Source of the DNA: an uncultured Clostridia bacterium | GTDB lineage: Bacteria; Bacillota; Clostridia; Christensenellales; Borkfalkiaceae | Direction: 5' to 3' | Length of the DNA stretch: 64,000 nucleotides | Assembly (NCBI GenBank): GCA_934254825.1 | Contig: CAKQMB010000003.1 | Location: 62,001 to 126,000, forward strand | In this document: positions 42,809 to 51,006 of the stretch, one piece after another | How the letters are laid out: every line of letters begins with the position of its first letter | Numbering within the stretch: position 1 is the first letter of the stretch | Notes under the pieces: generated by a model | Database searches by the model: none | Seen by the model: the letters and a program-made list of their open reading frames with translations, nothing else | Told to the model about the DNA's origin: nothing | Position numbers and translations under genes: made by a program

Positions 42809-43762
42809 TTAAAGCGCGTCCGAAACGGCTTTAATTATTTTATCTTTCACGTCTTCGTAAAAACCGCAGATCATACACCCGCTGGCAAGAATATGCCCGC
42901 CCCCGCCGAAAACGGAAGCGACTTCGTTTACGTTGACTTTTCCTTTGCTTCTGAAACTGATTTTATATGCGTTTTCCTTCGACTGCATAATCGAAACCGC
43001 AACTTCCACACCCTCAATCGAAAGCGGAAAATCGATAAACCCCTCGGTTACGTCCTGAGTTGCGCCCGTAGCGTCGAAATCATCCTTTAAAATCGAAATA
43101 ACGGCGAGTTTATCGTCGAGAAAAAATCTTATTTTGGAAATCACTCTTCCGAAAAGCAAAGCTCTGGTTTTCGTCTGATTTTTAAACATCTGATATGTAA
43201 TATCATGCAATCTCGCGCCGTAAGCGACGAGTTTTGACGAAACGGCAAGCGTATTTTCGGTAACGTTGTTATGCGCAAAGTTTCCCGTGTCCGTAATTAT
43301 TCCGAGCACGAGATAATCGGCTATTTCGGGGGTGATTTTTGCCCCGAGATAACCTATAAATTCATAAATTATCTCACAGCAAGCCGCTCTGTCTTCGACG
43401 TAATTGTATTTCGCGTAACGGGAATTCGAAACGTGGTGATCGATATTGAACAGATTTGCGTTCTTCGTGTAAAGCTGATAACTGTCGCCGAACATGCTTT
43501 CCACGGAAACGTCGACGGAAAGATGCGCCGAATATTTTTTCGCTATTTCAGAAGGCTTTTTAATAGTTCCGAAAGCAGGAAAAATACCGTATTTATCGGG
43601 AATATCGGAAGCGCATACGACTTCCGCTTCCATGCCGAGTTCGCAAAAAGCGGTTTTAACAGCCATAGCCGAACCGAGCGTATCGCCGTCCGGGCGAGCG
43701 TGAGAAAAAATAAGCACGCTTTTATGCTTTTTAATTTCCGTTGCTATTTCTTTAAGCGTCAT
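42809..43762 (-). CDS. nrnA: Oligoribonuclease/pAp phosphatase NrnA (DHH-DHHA1)
   Basis: About 317 residues. DHH motifs: HARPDGDTLGSA, FNIDHHVSN and GIITDTGNF; the DHHA1 part ends in FGGGGHILASGC. It degrades short RNAs and pAp. ATG 43762 was chosen over ATG 43771 because GAGG stands nine bases upstream of the former but directly against the latter. The start lies inside the end of rbfA. Confidence 0.95.
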   Translation of the reverse strand: MTLKEIATEIKKHKSVLIFSHARPDGDTLGSAMAVKTAFCELGMEAEVVCASDIPDKYGIFPAFGTIKKPSEIAKKYSAHLSVDVSVESMFGDSYQLYTKNANLFNIDHHVSNSRYAKYNYVEDRAACCEIIYEFIGYLGAKITPEIADYLVLGIITDTGNFAHNNVTENTLAVSSKLVAYGARLHDITYQMFKNQTKTRALLFGRVISKIRFFLDDKLAVISILKDDFDATGATQDVTEGFIDFPLSIEGVEVAVSIMQSKENAYKISFRSKGKVNVNEVASVFGGGGHILASGCMICGFYEDVKDKIIKAVSDAL

Positions 43763-44156
43763 CTTCGTCATCCTCGTTTGTTTCGTTCTCTTCCTCGTCG
43801 GGTTTGGTAACGTAAGTGAACGTGCTGAGAATTTTATCTATTTTATTGCCGTAATCCGCGGAATTGTCGAGGACGAAATGAAGCTCGGGAACCGTTCTTA
43901 TGTGCATTATTTTACTGAGTTCCGTTCTGACGGCTTTTGCCGACCCGCAAATCGCTTCAAAGGTTGTCTGCGCTTTCGCATTATCCGTCGAAAAAACGGA
44001 AACGAATACTTTTGCGTGCTTCAAATCGTTTGTAACGTCTACTTCCGATATACTGAACATTTCGGAAATAAGCGGATTTTTTATTTTATTTTTTAAAATC
44101 GAATATATTTCTTTCTGAAATTCGCTATTCAATCTCTGTTCTCTTTTTGCTTTCAT
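43752..44156 (-). CDS. rbfA: Ribosome-binding factor A
   Basis: 134 residues from ATG 44156, set by AGGAGG directly upstream. REQRLNSEFQKEIYSIL, SISEVDVTNDLKHAKVFVSVF and RTVPELHFVLDNSADYG match RbfA, a cold-shock 30S maturation factor. The C-terminus is an acidic tail of Glu/Asp. An intrinsic terminator lies only about 15 bases upstream of the start, separating it from infB. Confidence 0.95.
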   Translation of the reverse strand: MKAKREQRLNSEFQKEIYSILKNKIKNPLISEMFSISEVDVTNDLKHAKVFVSVFSTDNAKAQTTFEAICGSAKAVRTELSKIMHIRTVPELHFVLDNSADYGNKIDKILSTFTYVTKPDEEENETNEDDEDDA

Positions 44157-44171
44157 ATTAACCTCCTGTTC

Positions 44172-44199
44172 AAAAAAAGCCGACAAAATTTTTGTCGGC
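44172..44199 (-). terminator. Intrinsic terminator between infB and rbfA
   Basis: GCCGACAAAA (44179-44188) and TTTTGTCGGC (44190-44199) pair perfectly, with TTTTTTTG following on the minus strand. The rbfA ribosome binding site starts three bases later, so rbfA must be reached by read-through or from a promoter inside infB. Confidence 0.85.
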
Positions 44200-44213
44200 A
44201 ATTTTCGGTTAAA

Positions 44214-47117
44214 TTATACAACGGGTTTTACCTCGATAAGATAGCTCTCGATAAAGTCGCCGATCTGTATATCGTTGAAATTCTCGATGGAAATACCGCA
44301 TTCGAATCCTTGCGAGACTTCCTTGACGTCGTCTTTAAAACGTTTAAGCTGATTGACGTTGCCTTCGCAAATCATAACGTCGTTTCTGTAAATACGAAGT
44401 TTTCCGTTTCTTATGATCTTGCCTTCCGTAACGTAACAGCCGGCAACCATTCCGACGCCCGTAATTCTGAACGTCTGGCGAACTTCGGCTTTTCCCATAT
44501 AAATTTCCTGAGTTTTCGGAGCGATAAGACCTTTCATAGCGTTCTTTACGTCGTCGATTGCTTCGTAAATAATTCTGTAAAGTCTTACGTCTACCTTGCT
44601 TCTCTCAGCCAAAGTTTTGGCGTTCGAATCGGGACGAACGTTAAATCCGATTATGATAGCGTTAGACGAGTCTGCAAGCATAACGTCTGTTTCATTTATC
44701 GCGCCTACCGCCGCGTGAATTACGTTTACCTTAACTTCCTCGTTGGTAAGCTCGGAAAGCGACTGTTTGACTGCTTCGACAGAACCCTGAACGTCCGCTT
44801 TGATGAGGATATTCAAAGTCTTCAAGTTGCCGTCGCTGATCTTGGAGAACAAATCGTCAAGAGTTACTTTCTGCGACTGCTTAATCATATCCTCTCTTTC
44901 TTTGTTTCTTCTTTCCTGAGCGACAAGCTTGGAAAGCTTATCCTGTTCAACGGCGTAAATGGAATCGCCCGCGTTCGGAACTTCTTCGAGACCGAGAATG
45001 GAAACCGCCATAGAAGGTCCTGCTTCCTTAACGTTTCTACCCTTGTCGTCGATCATCGCTCTTACTCTGCCCGTAATGGTTCCCGCAACGAGATTGTCGC
45101 CCGTGTGCAACGTACCGTTCTGAATAAGTACGGTAGCGACAGGTCCTTTACCTTTATCGAGTTTTGCTTCGATAATCGCGCCTTTCGCCATTCTGTCGGG
45201 ATTGGCTTTGAGTTCTTTAACGTCGGCGGTAAGAAGAATCGTTTCGAGAAGGTTATCTATACCCTCGCCCGTCTTTGCCGATACGGGAACAAGAGCTACG
45301 TCGCCGCCCCACTCTTCGATGAGTACCGACTGATCTGCAAGCTGCTGTTTGACTCTTTCGATATTCGCCTGCGGTTTATCTATTTTGTTTGCCGCGACGA
45401 TTATGGAAACGCCTGCCGCCTGAGCGTGGTGAATAGCTTCGATGGTCTGCGGCATTATTCCGTCGTCCGCCGCGATAACGAGTACGGCAATATCCGTAAT
45501 CTGCGCGCCTCTCGCTCTCATAGCCGTGAACGCGGCGTGTCCGGGAGTATCGAGGAAGGTTATCTTTTCGCCGTTTACGGTAACGGTATACGCGCCGATA
45601 TGCTGCGTAATTCCGCCCGCTTCGGAAGCCGTTACGTTCGCGCTTCTTATACGATCGAGAAGCGAAGTTTTACCGTGGTCGACGTGACCCATAACGGTAA
45701 CGACGGGCGGTCTTTTGACAAGCTTAGCCGCGTCGTCTGCGGTGTCGAACGTTTCGGAAAGGACTTCCTCAGCCGTCTTATCCATTTTAAGTTCGAGCGT
45801 TATTCCGAGATCCGCCGCAATAAACGCCGCGGTGTCGTAATCGATCGAATCGTTTATGGTCTTCATTATTCCTTCTTTGAAGAGCTTTTTGGTTATTTCG
45901 ATCGCCGAAATACCGATTTTTTCGGAAAGTTCTTTTATAGGAATAATTTCTTTATTTATAACCGCTTTTTCGATTTTAACGGTCTGTATCTGCTCGTCGG
46001 ATTTTCTGTCCTTTTTGTTACGGGCTTTTCTGTATCCGCTCTTGTTCTCGTCGAAATCGTCAATGCTTACCTGAGCTTTTGCAAGAGACTTCTTGTTAAG
46101 TCCCTTTTTATCGTCGTAACTCTTCTCGGAAGATTTTTTCTTGTTTCCGAACGATTTACCCGTATCTTTCGGCACATAGGAAATTTCGACTGTTTTCTTT
46201 GCTCCGCCGAACGTTCCGGGTTTGCCTGCGCCTGTTCTCGGCGCAAAAGGTCTGTCGGAAGGAGTTCTCTGTCCGTTCGACGGTCTTCTGCCGTCCTGAG
46301 GAACATATTCGCGTCTTGCGGGGCGCTGATCTTTCTTGGGTTCGTAAACTCTCGGGCGTTCGCTTGCGAGTTTGACCAAAGAGGGATCTTCTCCTCTTGC
46401 GATCGCTTCTTTTCTCTTCTGTTCGAGAATTTTCGCTCTTGCTTCGGCAAGCGCTCTCGCCTGAGCCTCTTCCAGGGCTTTTTTTCTTGCCTCTTTCTGG
46501 GCTTTTTCGTCGAGAACGGGTTTCTCCGCGGGTTTTTCGGCAGGTTTCTCTTCCGCTTTTACCGCAGGTTTTTCTTCAACCGTTTCTTTGACGTTTTCTT
46601 TCTTATTCTCCGAAACTGTTTCCTTTTCTTCCTTTGCGGGTTCTTTGGTTTCGGGTTCCGCTTTCATTTCGGTTTTTTCGACCGTCTCGGCGGTTTTTTC
46701 CTCTTCCGCAGCCACGGGTTCGGCTTTCTTGGAAGATTTTTTAGGCTTTTTATCCTTTACGTCTTCTTTGACTTCGGTTACTTCCTCAGTCTCCGTTTTT
46801 TCCGTTTCGGCTTTTGTCTGAGTTTTTTTCGTCGACTTTTTCGTTTTCGCTTCCGCAGACGGTTCGGCTTTTACGACCTCCTCGGCAGCTGCGGGAGCCT
46901 CGGTTTCGGGTTCGACGGCGTTCTCCCTTTCTTTTTCCGCTCTTAAAAGAGCTTCGCGTTCGGCTTTTATAGCCTTTTCCTTTGCGGAGATCTTCTGGGT
47001 TATGGCTTTAACGGCAGTTTGCGCTTCTTTGACCTTTGTTTTAAGGTCGTCTATTTCGCCGTAAATTGCGTTAACCTTTTTTAAGTTTTTCAATAAATCT
47101 TCTTTCTTTTCTTCCAT
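44214..47117 (-). CDS. infB: Translation initiation factor IF-2, extended N-terminus
   Basis: 967 residues, long for a Firmicute. The first 390 or so are low-complexity: a coiled coil, then Lys/Glu/Ala/Pro-rich repeats, then a basic Arg/Pro stretch. After the IF2-N motif (IPIKELSEKIGISAIEITKKLF) comes the G domain with GHVDHGKT, DTPGHAAF and NKIDKP, then the beta-barrel domains and IF2-C. It positions fMet-tRNA on the 30S subunit. It closes the rimP-nusA-ylxR-ylxQ-infB operon. An 878-codon open frame on the opposite strand is a shadow. Confidence 0.97.
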   Translation of the reverse strand: MEEKKEDLLKNLKKVNAIYGEIDDLKTKVKEAQTAVKAITQKISAKEKAIKAEREALLRAEKERENAVEPETEAPAAAEEVVKAEPSAEAKTKKSTKKTQTKAETEKTETEEVTEVKEDVKDKKPKKSSKKAEPVAAEEEKTAETVEKTEMKAEPETKEPAKEEKETVSENKKENVKETVEEKPAVKAEEKPAEKPAEKPVLDEKAQKEARKKALEEAQARALAEARAKILEQKRKEAIARGEDPSLVKLASERPRVYEPKKDQRPARREYVPQDGRRPSNGQRTPSDRPFAPRTGAGKPGTFGGAKKTVEISYVPKDTGKSFGNKKKSSEKSYDDKKGLNKKSLAKAQVSIDDFDENKSGYRKARNKKDRKSDEQIQTVKIEKAVINKEIIPIKELSEKIGISAIEITKKLFKEGIMKTINDSIDYDTAAFIAADLGITLELKMDKTAEEVLSETFDTADDAAKLVKRPPVVTVMGHVDHGKTSLLDRIRSANVTASEAGGITQHIGAYTVTVNGEKITFLDTPGHAAFTAMRARGAQITDIAVLVIAADDGIMPQTIEAIHHAQAAGVSIIVAANKIDKPQANIERVKQQLADQSVLIEEWGGDVALVPVSAKTGEGIDNLLETILLTADVKELKANPDRMAKGAIIEAKLDKGKGPVATVLIQNGTLHTGDNLVAGTITGRVRAMIDDKGRNVKEAGPSMAVSILGLEEVPNAGDSIYAVEQDKLSKLVAQERRNKEREDMIKQSQKVTLDDLFSKISDGNLKTLNILIKADVQGSVEAVKQSLSELTNEEVKVNVIHAAVGAINETDVMLADSSNAIIIGFNVRPDSNAKTLAERSKVDVRLYRIIYEAIDDVKNAMKGLIAPKTQEIYMGKAEVRQTFRITGVGMVAGCYVTEGKIIRNGKLRIYRNDVMICEGNVNQLKRFKDDVKEVSQGFECGISIENFNDIQIGDFIESYLIEVKPVV

Positions 47118-47118
47118 A

Positions 47119-47451
47119 TCAATCCTTATGACCTCCGTTTAAAACCTTAAAATCATCACCGAGATTATCCATTATCGCTTTCGCAAGATTTTCGTCCGTA
47201 ACGGCGGCAACCTTGCAGTTTTCTTTACCGATTATTGCTTCGAGCGTAAATTTCAAAGATTCGATAAGCGGAACATTATGCTTTTGGGCAAGTTTCTCCG
47301 CTTCCTTTCTTGCGTTTTTTTCGCCCGTGGAACATAAGATAATAAGAAAAACGTCCTTATTAAGCGTTCCGACGGCATTAATGCCCGTTCTCAGCTTTCT
47401 CGCTTTTATCGCGAAGCCGATATACGAATACGGTTTTCCTTTAACTTCCAA
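47119..47451 (-). CDS. ylxQ: L7Ae-family RNA-binding protein YlxQ, TTG start
   Basis: 110 residues of the L7Ae/L30e fold: IGFAIKARKLRTGINAV, LIILCSTGEKNARKEAEKLA and NVPLIESLKFTLEAIIG. Relatives bind kink-turn RNA. The start is TTG 47451, eight bases after GGGGAGG; it overlaps the end of ylxR by eleven bases. It is a standard member of the nusA-infB operon. Confidence 0.88.
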   Translation of the reverse strand: MEVKGKPYSYIGFAIKARKLRTGINAVGTLNKDVFLIILCSTGEKNARKEAEKLAQKHNVPLIESLKFTLEAIIGKENCKVAAVTDENLAKAIMDNLGDDFKVLNGGHKD

Positions 47452-47707
47452 GGAGTTCCTCCCCGAGCTTTTCGTAAACTTCCTGCGGAACGGGAGTTTT
47501 AAACACCCTGTCTAAAAGTTTTGCTTTGAAAAGCTTCTTCGCGCATTCGGGACTATGGCAAATATATGCCCCTCTTCCGTCGGATTTTCCGTTTTTATCT
47601 ACCGAAAACCCTCCGTCTTTGGTTTTTACGATCCTTAAAAGCTCTTTTTTTTCAAATTCGCCTCTGCAAGCGATACACGTTCTAATCGGAATATTTTTCC
47701 CGGTCAT
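47441..47707 (-). CDS. ylxR: YlxR/RnpM family protein
   Basis: 88 residues. PIRTCIACRGEFEKKELLRIV and DGRGAYICHSPECAKKL are the family signature. The Bacillus protein RnpM binds RNase P RNA and modulates its activity. It lies between nusA and ylxQ in the standard order. Confidence 0.93.
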   Translation of the reverse strand: MTGKNIPIRTCIACRGEFEKKELLRIVKTKDGGFSVDKNGKSDGRGAYICHSPECAKKLFKAKLLDRVFKTPVPQEVYEKLGEELLGS

Positions 47708-47738
47708 AAACTCTCCAAAATATTACGGTATTACGGTT

Positions 47739-48860
47739 TTATTCTTCCGTTTTGTCTCCGTTTTCTGCGAAATCTTCTTCCAAAACGTCTTCTGCGGGAG
47801 CTTCGGTTTCCTCTTCGAGCTTAGCTTTGCTTTCGCTCTTGACGTCGACCTTCCAACCCGTAAGTCTCGCGGCGAGACGGGCGTTCTGACCGTCTTTGCC
47901 GATTGCGAGCGAAAGTTTATCGTCGGGAACGACTACTCTTGCGATTTTTTCGCCTTCGATCGCGCTGACTTTAAGAACTTTCGCAGGCGAAAGAGCCTTT
48001 GCTATAAATTCGAGCGGATCCTCGCTCCATGGAATTATATCGATTTTTTCACCGTTGAGTTCTTTTACGACTTCGTTTACTCTCATTCCCTTGTTACCTA
48101 CGCATGCGCCTACCGCGTCGACGTTGGAGTCGTTGGAATAAATGGCGATTTTGGTTCTCTGACCCGCTTCTCTCGCGATCGCTTTAACGACGACTATTCC
48201 CTGAGCGATTTCGGGAACGACGTTTTCGAAAAGTTTTCTTACAAGACCCGGCGAAGTTCTCGAAACGAGAATCTGAGCGTTTTTGCCCATACTTCTGACT
48301 TTCTTTACATAAACCATAAGCTTATCGTTTACGTTGTAAGTTTCGCTCGGAACCTGATCCTGCGGAAGCATAAGAGCTTCGATTTCGCCCGCGCCGATTT
48401 CGACGTAAATGTTCTTGTCTTCTATTCTTCTGATCGTGCAAGCCTTGATTTCGTTTTCTTTATCCTCGAACTCGGCAAGCGTGTTGTCTCTTTCGGCTTC
48501 TCTGAGCTTCTGGAAAACAACCTGTTTTGCGGTCTGAGCGGCAATTCTGCCGAATTCCTTGGGAACAAACTCGGTTTTTACTTCGTCGCCGACTTTGTAG
48601 GATTTTTTGATTTCCTTTGCTTCTTCCAAAGAAATTTCTTTTTCGGGGTCGACGACTTCTTCGACGACGGTCTTTACGGCAAAAAATCTTACGGTCTTCT
48701 TTTCGGGGTTCATATCGATGACCACGTCGCTCGAAGTGCCGGTGTGTTTTTTATACGCCGAGACAAGTGCGTTTTTGAGCGTTTCAATCAAAAGCTCCTG
48801 CTTGATTCCCTTTTCTCTTTCAAGATCTTCGATCGAAAGAAAAAACTCCTTATTATTCAT
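47739..48860 (-). CDS. nusA: Transcription termination/antitermination factor NusA
   Basis: 373 residues, standard Firmicute length. N-terminal RNA polymerase-binding domain, S1 domain (KACTIRRIEDKNIYVEIG), KH1 (GACVGNKGMRVNEVVKEL) and KH2 (VPDDKLSLAIGKDGQNARLAARLTGW, broken by its GxxG loop), then an acidic tail. NusA stimulates pausing and hairpin-dependent termination. A terminator-like hairpin in the leader of this operon could be its own target. Confidence 0.97.
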   Translation of the reverse strand: MNNKEFFLSIEDLEREKGIKQELLIETLKNALVSAYKKHTGTSSDVVIDMNPEKKTVRFFAVKTVVEEVVDPEKEISLEEAKEIKKSYKVGDEVKTEFVPKEFGRIAAQTAKQVVFQKLREAERDNTLAEFEDKENEIKACTIRRIEDKNIYVEIGAGEIEALMLPQDQVPSETYNVNDKLMVYVKKVRSMGKNAQILVSRTSPGLVRKLFENVVPEIAQGIVVVKAIAREAGQRTKIAIYSNDSNVDAVGACVGNKGMRVNEVVKELNGEKIDIIPWSEDPLEFIAKALSPAKVLKVSAIEGEKIARVVVPDDKLSLAIGKDGQNARLAARLTGWKVDVKSESKAKLEEETEAPAEDVLEEDFAENGDKTEE

Positions 48861-48882
48861 AACTAAACTCCTTAAACGAACA

Positions 48883-49344
48883 TCAGTCGAATTTAATCGC
48901 TTCGTTGATTTTTTCTATCTTTGTGAGAGGAAGTTTGTAATCTTTCTCTCCGTCGTTCAAAATTACGTTGTTTCCGTCGTACCCGACGAGTTTGCTTTCG
49001 AGATATTTCTTGCCCTGCAAAGGCGTTGCGAGTTTTATCTCCACGTCCTTGCCGATTTTCTTTTCGAAATCTTTGGCTGTTTTGAGCGGACGGTCGATTC
49101 CGGGGCTTGAAACGTTGAGCGTATACGCGTCTCCGTAAGACGGATCGAGTTCGTCGAGCGCGCCGTCGATTGCGTTGTGGAATTTCTCGCAAGTATCGAG
49201 ATCTACGCCGCCGTCTGTATCGATAAAAATCGTAAGCGAAGGATTTTTACTGATTTTCGGGCAGATTTCGACTATTTCGATTTTCATTTCGTCCGCTATC
49301 GGGCGAATGGAATTCTCTATTTCTTCAACCGATTTGAACTTCAT
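48883..49344 (-). CDS. rimP: Ribosome maturation factor RimP
   Basis: 153 residues from ATG 49344, set by GGAGGG; the frame extends further upstream into the leader hairpin. SLTIFIDTDGGVDLDTCEKFHNAI, YTLNVSSPGIDRPL and GDAYTLNV are typical. RimP supports 30S assembly. It heads the operon under the promoter at 49417-49445. Confidence 0.95.
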   Translation of the reverse strand: MKFKSVEEIENSIRPIADEMKIEIVEICPKISKNPSLTIFIDTDGGVDLDTCEKFHNAIDGALDELDPSYGDAYTLNVSSPGIDRPLKTAKDFEKKIGKDVEIKLATPLQGKKYLESKLVGYDGNNVILNDGEKDYKLPLTKIEKINEAIKFD

Positions 49345-49357
49345 ATACCCTCCATAT

Positions 49358-49389
49358 AAAAATTTGAGAGCGGCAAGAACCGCTCTCAA
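49358..49389 (-). terminator. Terminator-like hairpin in the rimP-nusA leader (possible attenuator)
   Basis: TTGAGAGCGG and CCGCTCTCAA (49364-49373 with 49380-49389) pair perfectly around a six-base loop, followed on the minus strand by ATTTTTATA and then the rimP ribosome binding site. It lies downstream of the promoter at 49417-49445, so it is transcribed in the leader as well as after the PolC-like gene. Confidence 0.7.
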
Positions 49390-49416
49390 TATCGATAAAT
49401 CGTATTAAGCGTATTT

Positions 49417-49445
49417 ATTCTATCATATTTTATTCGTTTTTGCAA
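49417..49445 (-). promoter_or_regulatory. Sigma-A promoter of rimP-nusA-ylxR-ylxQ-infB
   Basis: On the minus strand: TTGCAA (49440-49445), 17 bases, TAGAAT (49417-49422). Confidence 0.6.
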
Positions 49446-49461
49446 GCGTTTAAACGCCTTT

Positions 49462-51006
49462 TTACATAAATTTAGGCAATTCCTTTTTTATTCCGACAAG
49501 TTCGAGGAATAATTTAGCCGTCGCGTGGGCGTCGGACAACGCTCTGTGATGCAAAAACTGAATGGAAAAATGATCGCAGACAGTGTTGAGTTTGTAATTT
49601 TTCAGTCTCGGTACGACTTCCTTTGCGAAAGGTATGGTATCTATGCCGTCGTTTTTGAAAATATAACCCGATTCTTTGGCATAAAACTTTATAAATTTAT
49701 AGTCGAAATCGAGGTTATGCCCTATTATCACGCTTCCGTCGGCATACTTGAAAAAATCGGGAATGACTTTATCGATCGTCGGCATATCTTTAACCATTTC
49801 GTCGTCGATACCCGTAAGAGCCGTTATTTCTTCCGAAATTTTCTTTTCGGGATTGATTAAAGTCTGAAATTTATCGACGATTTTTCCGTCAATAATCTTC
49901 ACCGCGCCGATTTCGGTTATTTTATCCCCGCCGAGATACGATAGCCCCGTGGTTTCGATATCCACGACGACGAAAGTTCTGCCGACGAGACACTCGGGAA
50001 CGCTTTTAACCGCGTCGAAAAATCCCGCCTGCGCCATATCTTCGAGCGGTTCCGGGGTAACGATCGAATAAAACTCGGGAACGGATTTGCTCGCTCGTTC
50101 CTCGGGTTTGAAGTTTTCGGGGAACTCGCAGAACGAAACGTCGATGATTTTAAAACTCGGAAGCCCGTTGAACGTGCTTAAATCTCCTCTGCAAATAACT
50201 TTCGTTCCTATCTGCAATTTTTCGATTTTCTTTTCCTTTTCTTTGGTCATGAAAATCTTGCCCTGAATTTTACCGGTCGTATCGTCGAGTTCGATAAGAT
50301 AAAAGGTTTTGCCCGTTTTCGTTTCGCGTTGATTCATCGAAACGATCGTTCCCGCAAAGCAGCATATTCCCTGCGCGTATTGCGCGTCGGCGGCGTAAAT
50401 CGCAGTGCCGTCTATCTCCTCGCCCCATATTTTCACCGGGTCTGAAACTTTAAGCGTTCTGCAATTTATCGTCTCGAAATCCGTTACGTTTACCTTTTGT
50501 TTAAGTATCTCTTCGTTGGCTTCCGTCTTTCCGGAATTGGCAATTTCGCCGTGGAATAAGCAACAGAAATTCCCGTAAAGATGCGCCGAAATTTTATCCG
50601 TGAGACTGTTCGATTTAAAATATCCGAAAGCGTCCTCGTCGACGGTAATCGAATATTCGCATTTGCCGTTTTTCGGAGGATTTACCGAAATGTTTTTAAG
50701 CTCTACGCAATTTGCCACGGACATAAAATCCGACTTTAAATATCTCAAAATTTCGTTCGCGACAAGCTCGGGGTCGGCGACTATTTTCGAAACGGTTACT
50801 CTGCATTCTTTAAACGTTTCGGGAAGATAATCCCTTAAAACGTTTTCGATTTTCATGCAAACGTATTCGCTTGCCGATTTATCGCATATAAATACGAAAT
50901 CCGCGCTTCCGCTTTTATGTAAGGTGATCGTTTTAAGCCTTATTCTTGCGAGATTTTCGTCTATCTCTTTGATTTTCGGCAAAACGTCTTTCTGAAATTC
51001 AAACAA
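49462..51006 (-). CDS. PolC-derived protein: N-terminal/OB domains plus DEDDh exonuclease, no polymerase
   Basis: 514 residues, against about 1,440 for PolC. It occupies the polC position between ispG and rimP. Residues of about 1-180 resemble the PolC N-terminal domain, 185-310 the OB fold (TKTGKTFYLIELDDTTGKIQGKIF), and 345-505 a complete DEDDh proofreading exonuclease: VVDIETTGL, GHNLDFDYKF and HHRALSDAHATA. The PHP and polymerase domains are missing, and the protein ends cleanly at ELPKFM-TAA with a promoter right behind it, so it does not look like a fresh truncation. It may supply proofreading in trans. Start is TTG 51006, overlapping ispG by eight bases. Confidence 0.8.
   Translation of the reverse strand: MFEFQKDVLPKIKEIDENLARIRLKTITLHKSGSADFVFICDKSASEYVCMKIENVLRDYLPETFKECRVTVSKIVADPELVANEILRYLKSDFMSVANCVELKNISVNPPKNGKCEYSITVDEDAFGYFKSNSLTDKISAHLYGNFCCLFHGEIANSGKTEANEEILKQKVNVTDFETINCRTLKVSDPVKIWGEEIDGTAIYAADAQYAQGICCFAGTIVSMNQRETKTGKTFYLIELDDTTGKIQGKIFMTKEKEKKIEKLQIGTKVICRGDLSTFNGLPSFKIIDVSFCEFPENFKPEERASKSVPEFYSIVTPEPLEDMAQAGFFDAVKSVPECLVGRTFVVVDIETTGLSYLGGDKITEIGAVKIIDGKIVDKFQTLINPEKKISEEITALTGIDDEMVKDMPTIDKVIPDFFKYADGSVIIGHNLDFDYKFIKFYAKESGYIFKNDGIDTIPFAKEVVPRLKNYKLNTVCDHFSIQFLHHRALSDAHATAKLFLELVGIKKELPKFM

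Noticed and set aside
44310..46946. 878-codon open frame on the plus strand
   Set aside because: It lies entirely antisense to infB. The codon bias and repeat content of infB keep this frame free of stops; the translation is Phe/Arg/Val-rich with no recognisable domain or ribosome binding site.
47526..48866. 446-codon open frame antisense to nusA/ylxR
   Set aside because: Shadow frame across two real genes; composition is not protein-like.
49400..49462. Frameshifted polC pseudogene
   Set aside because: No PHP or polymerase coding was found in any frame behind the stop; the next features are a promoter and rimP.
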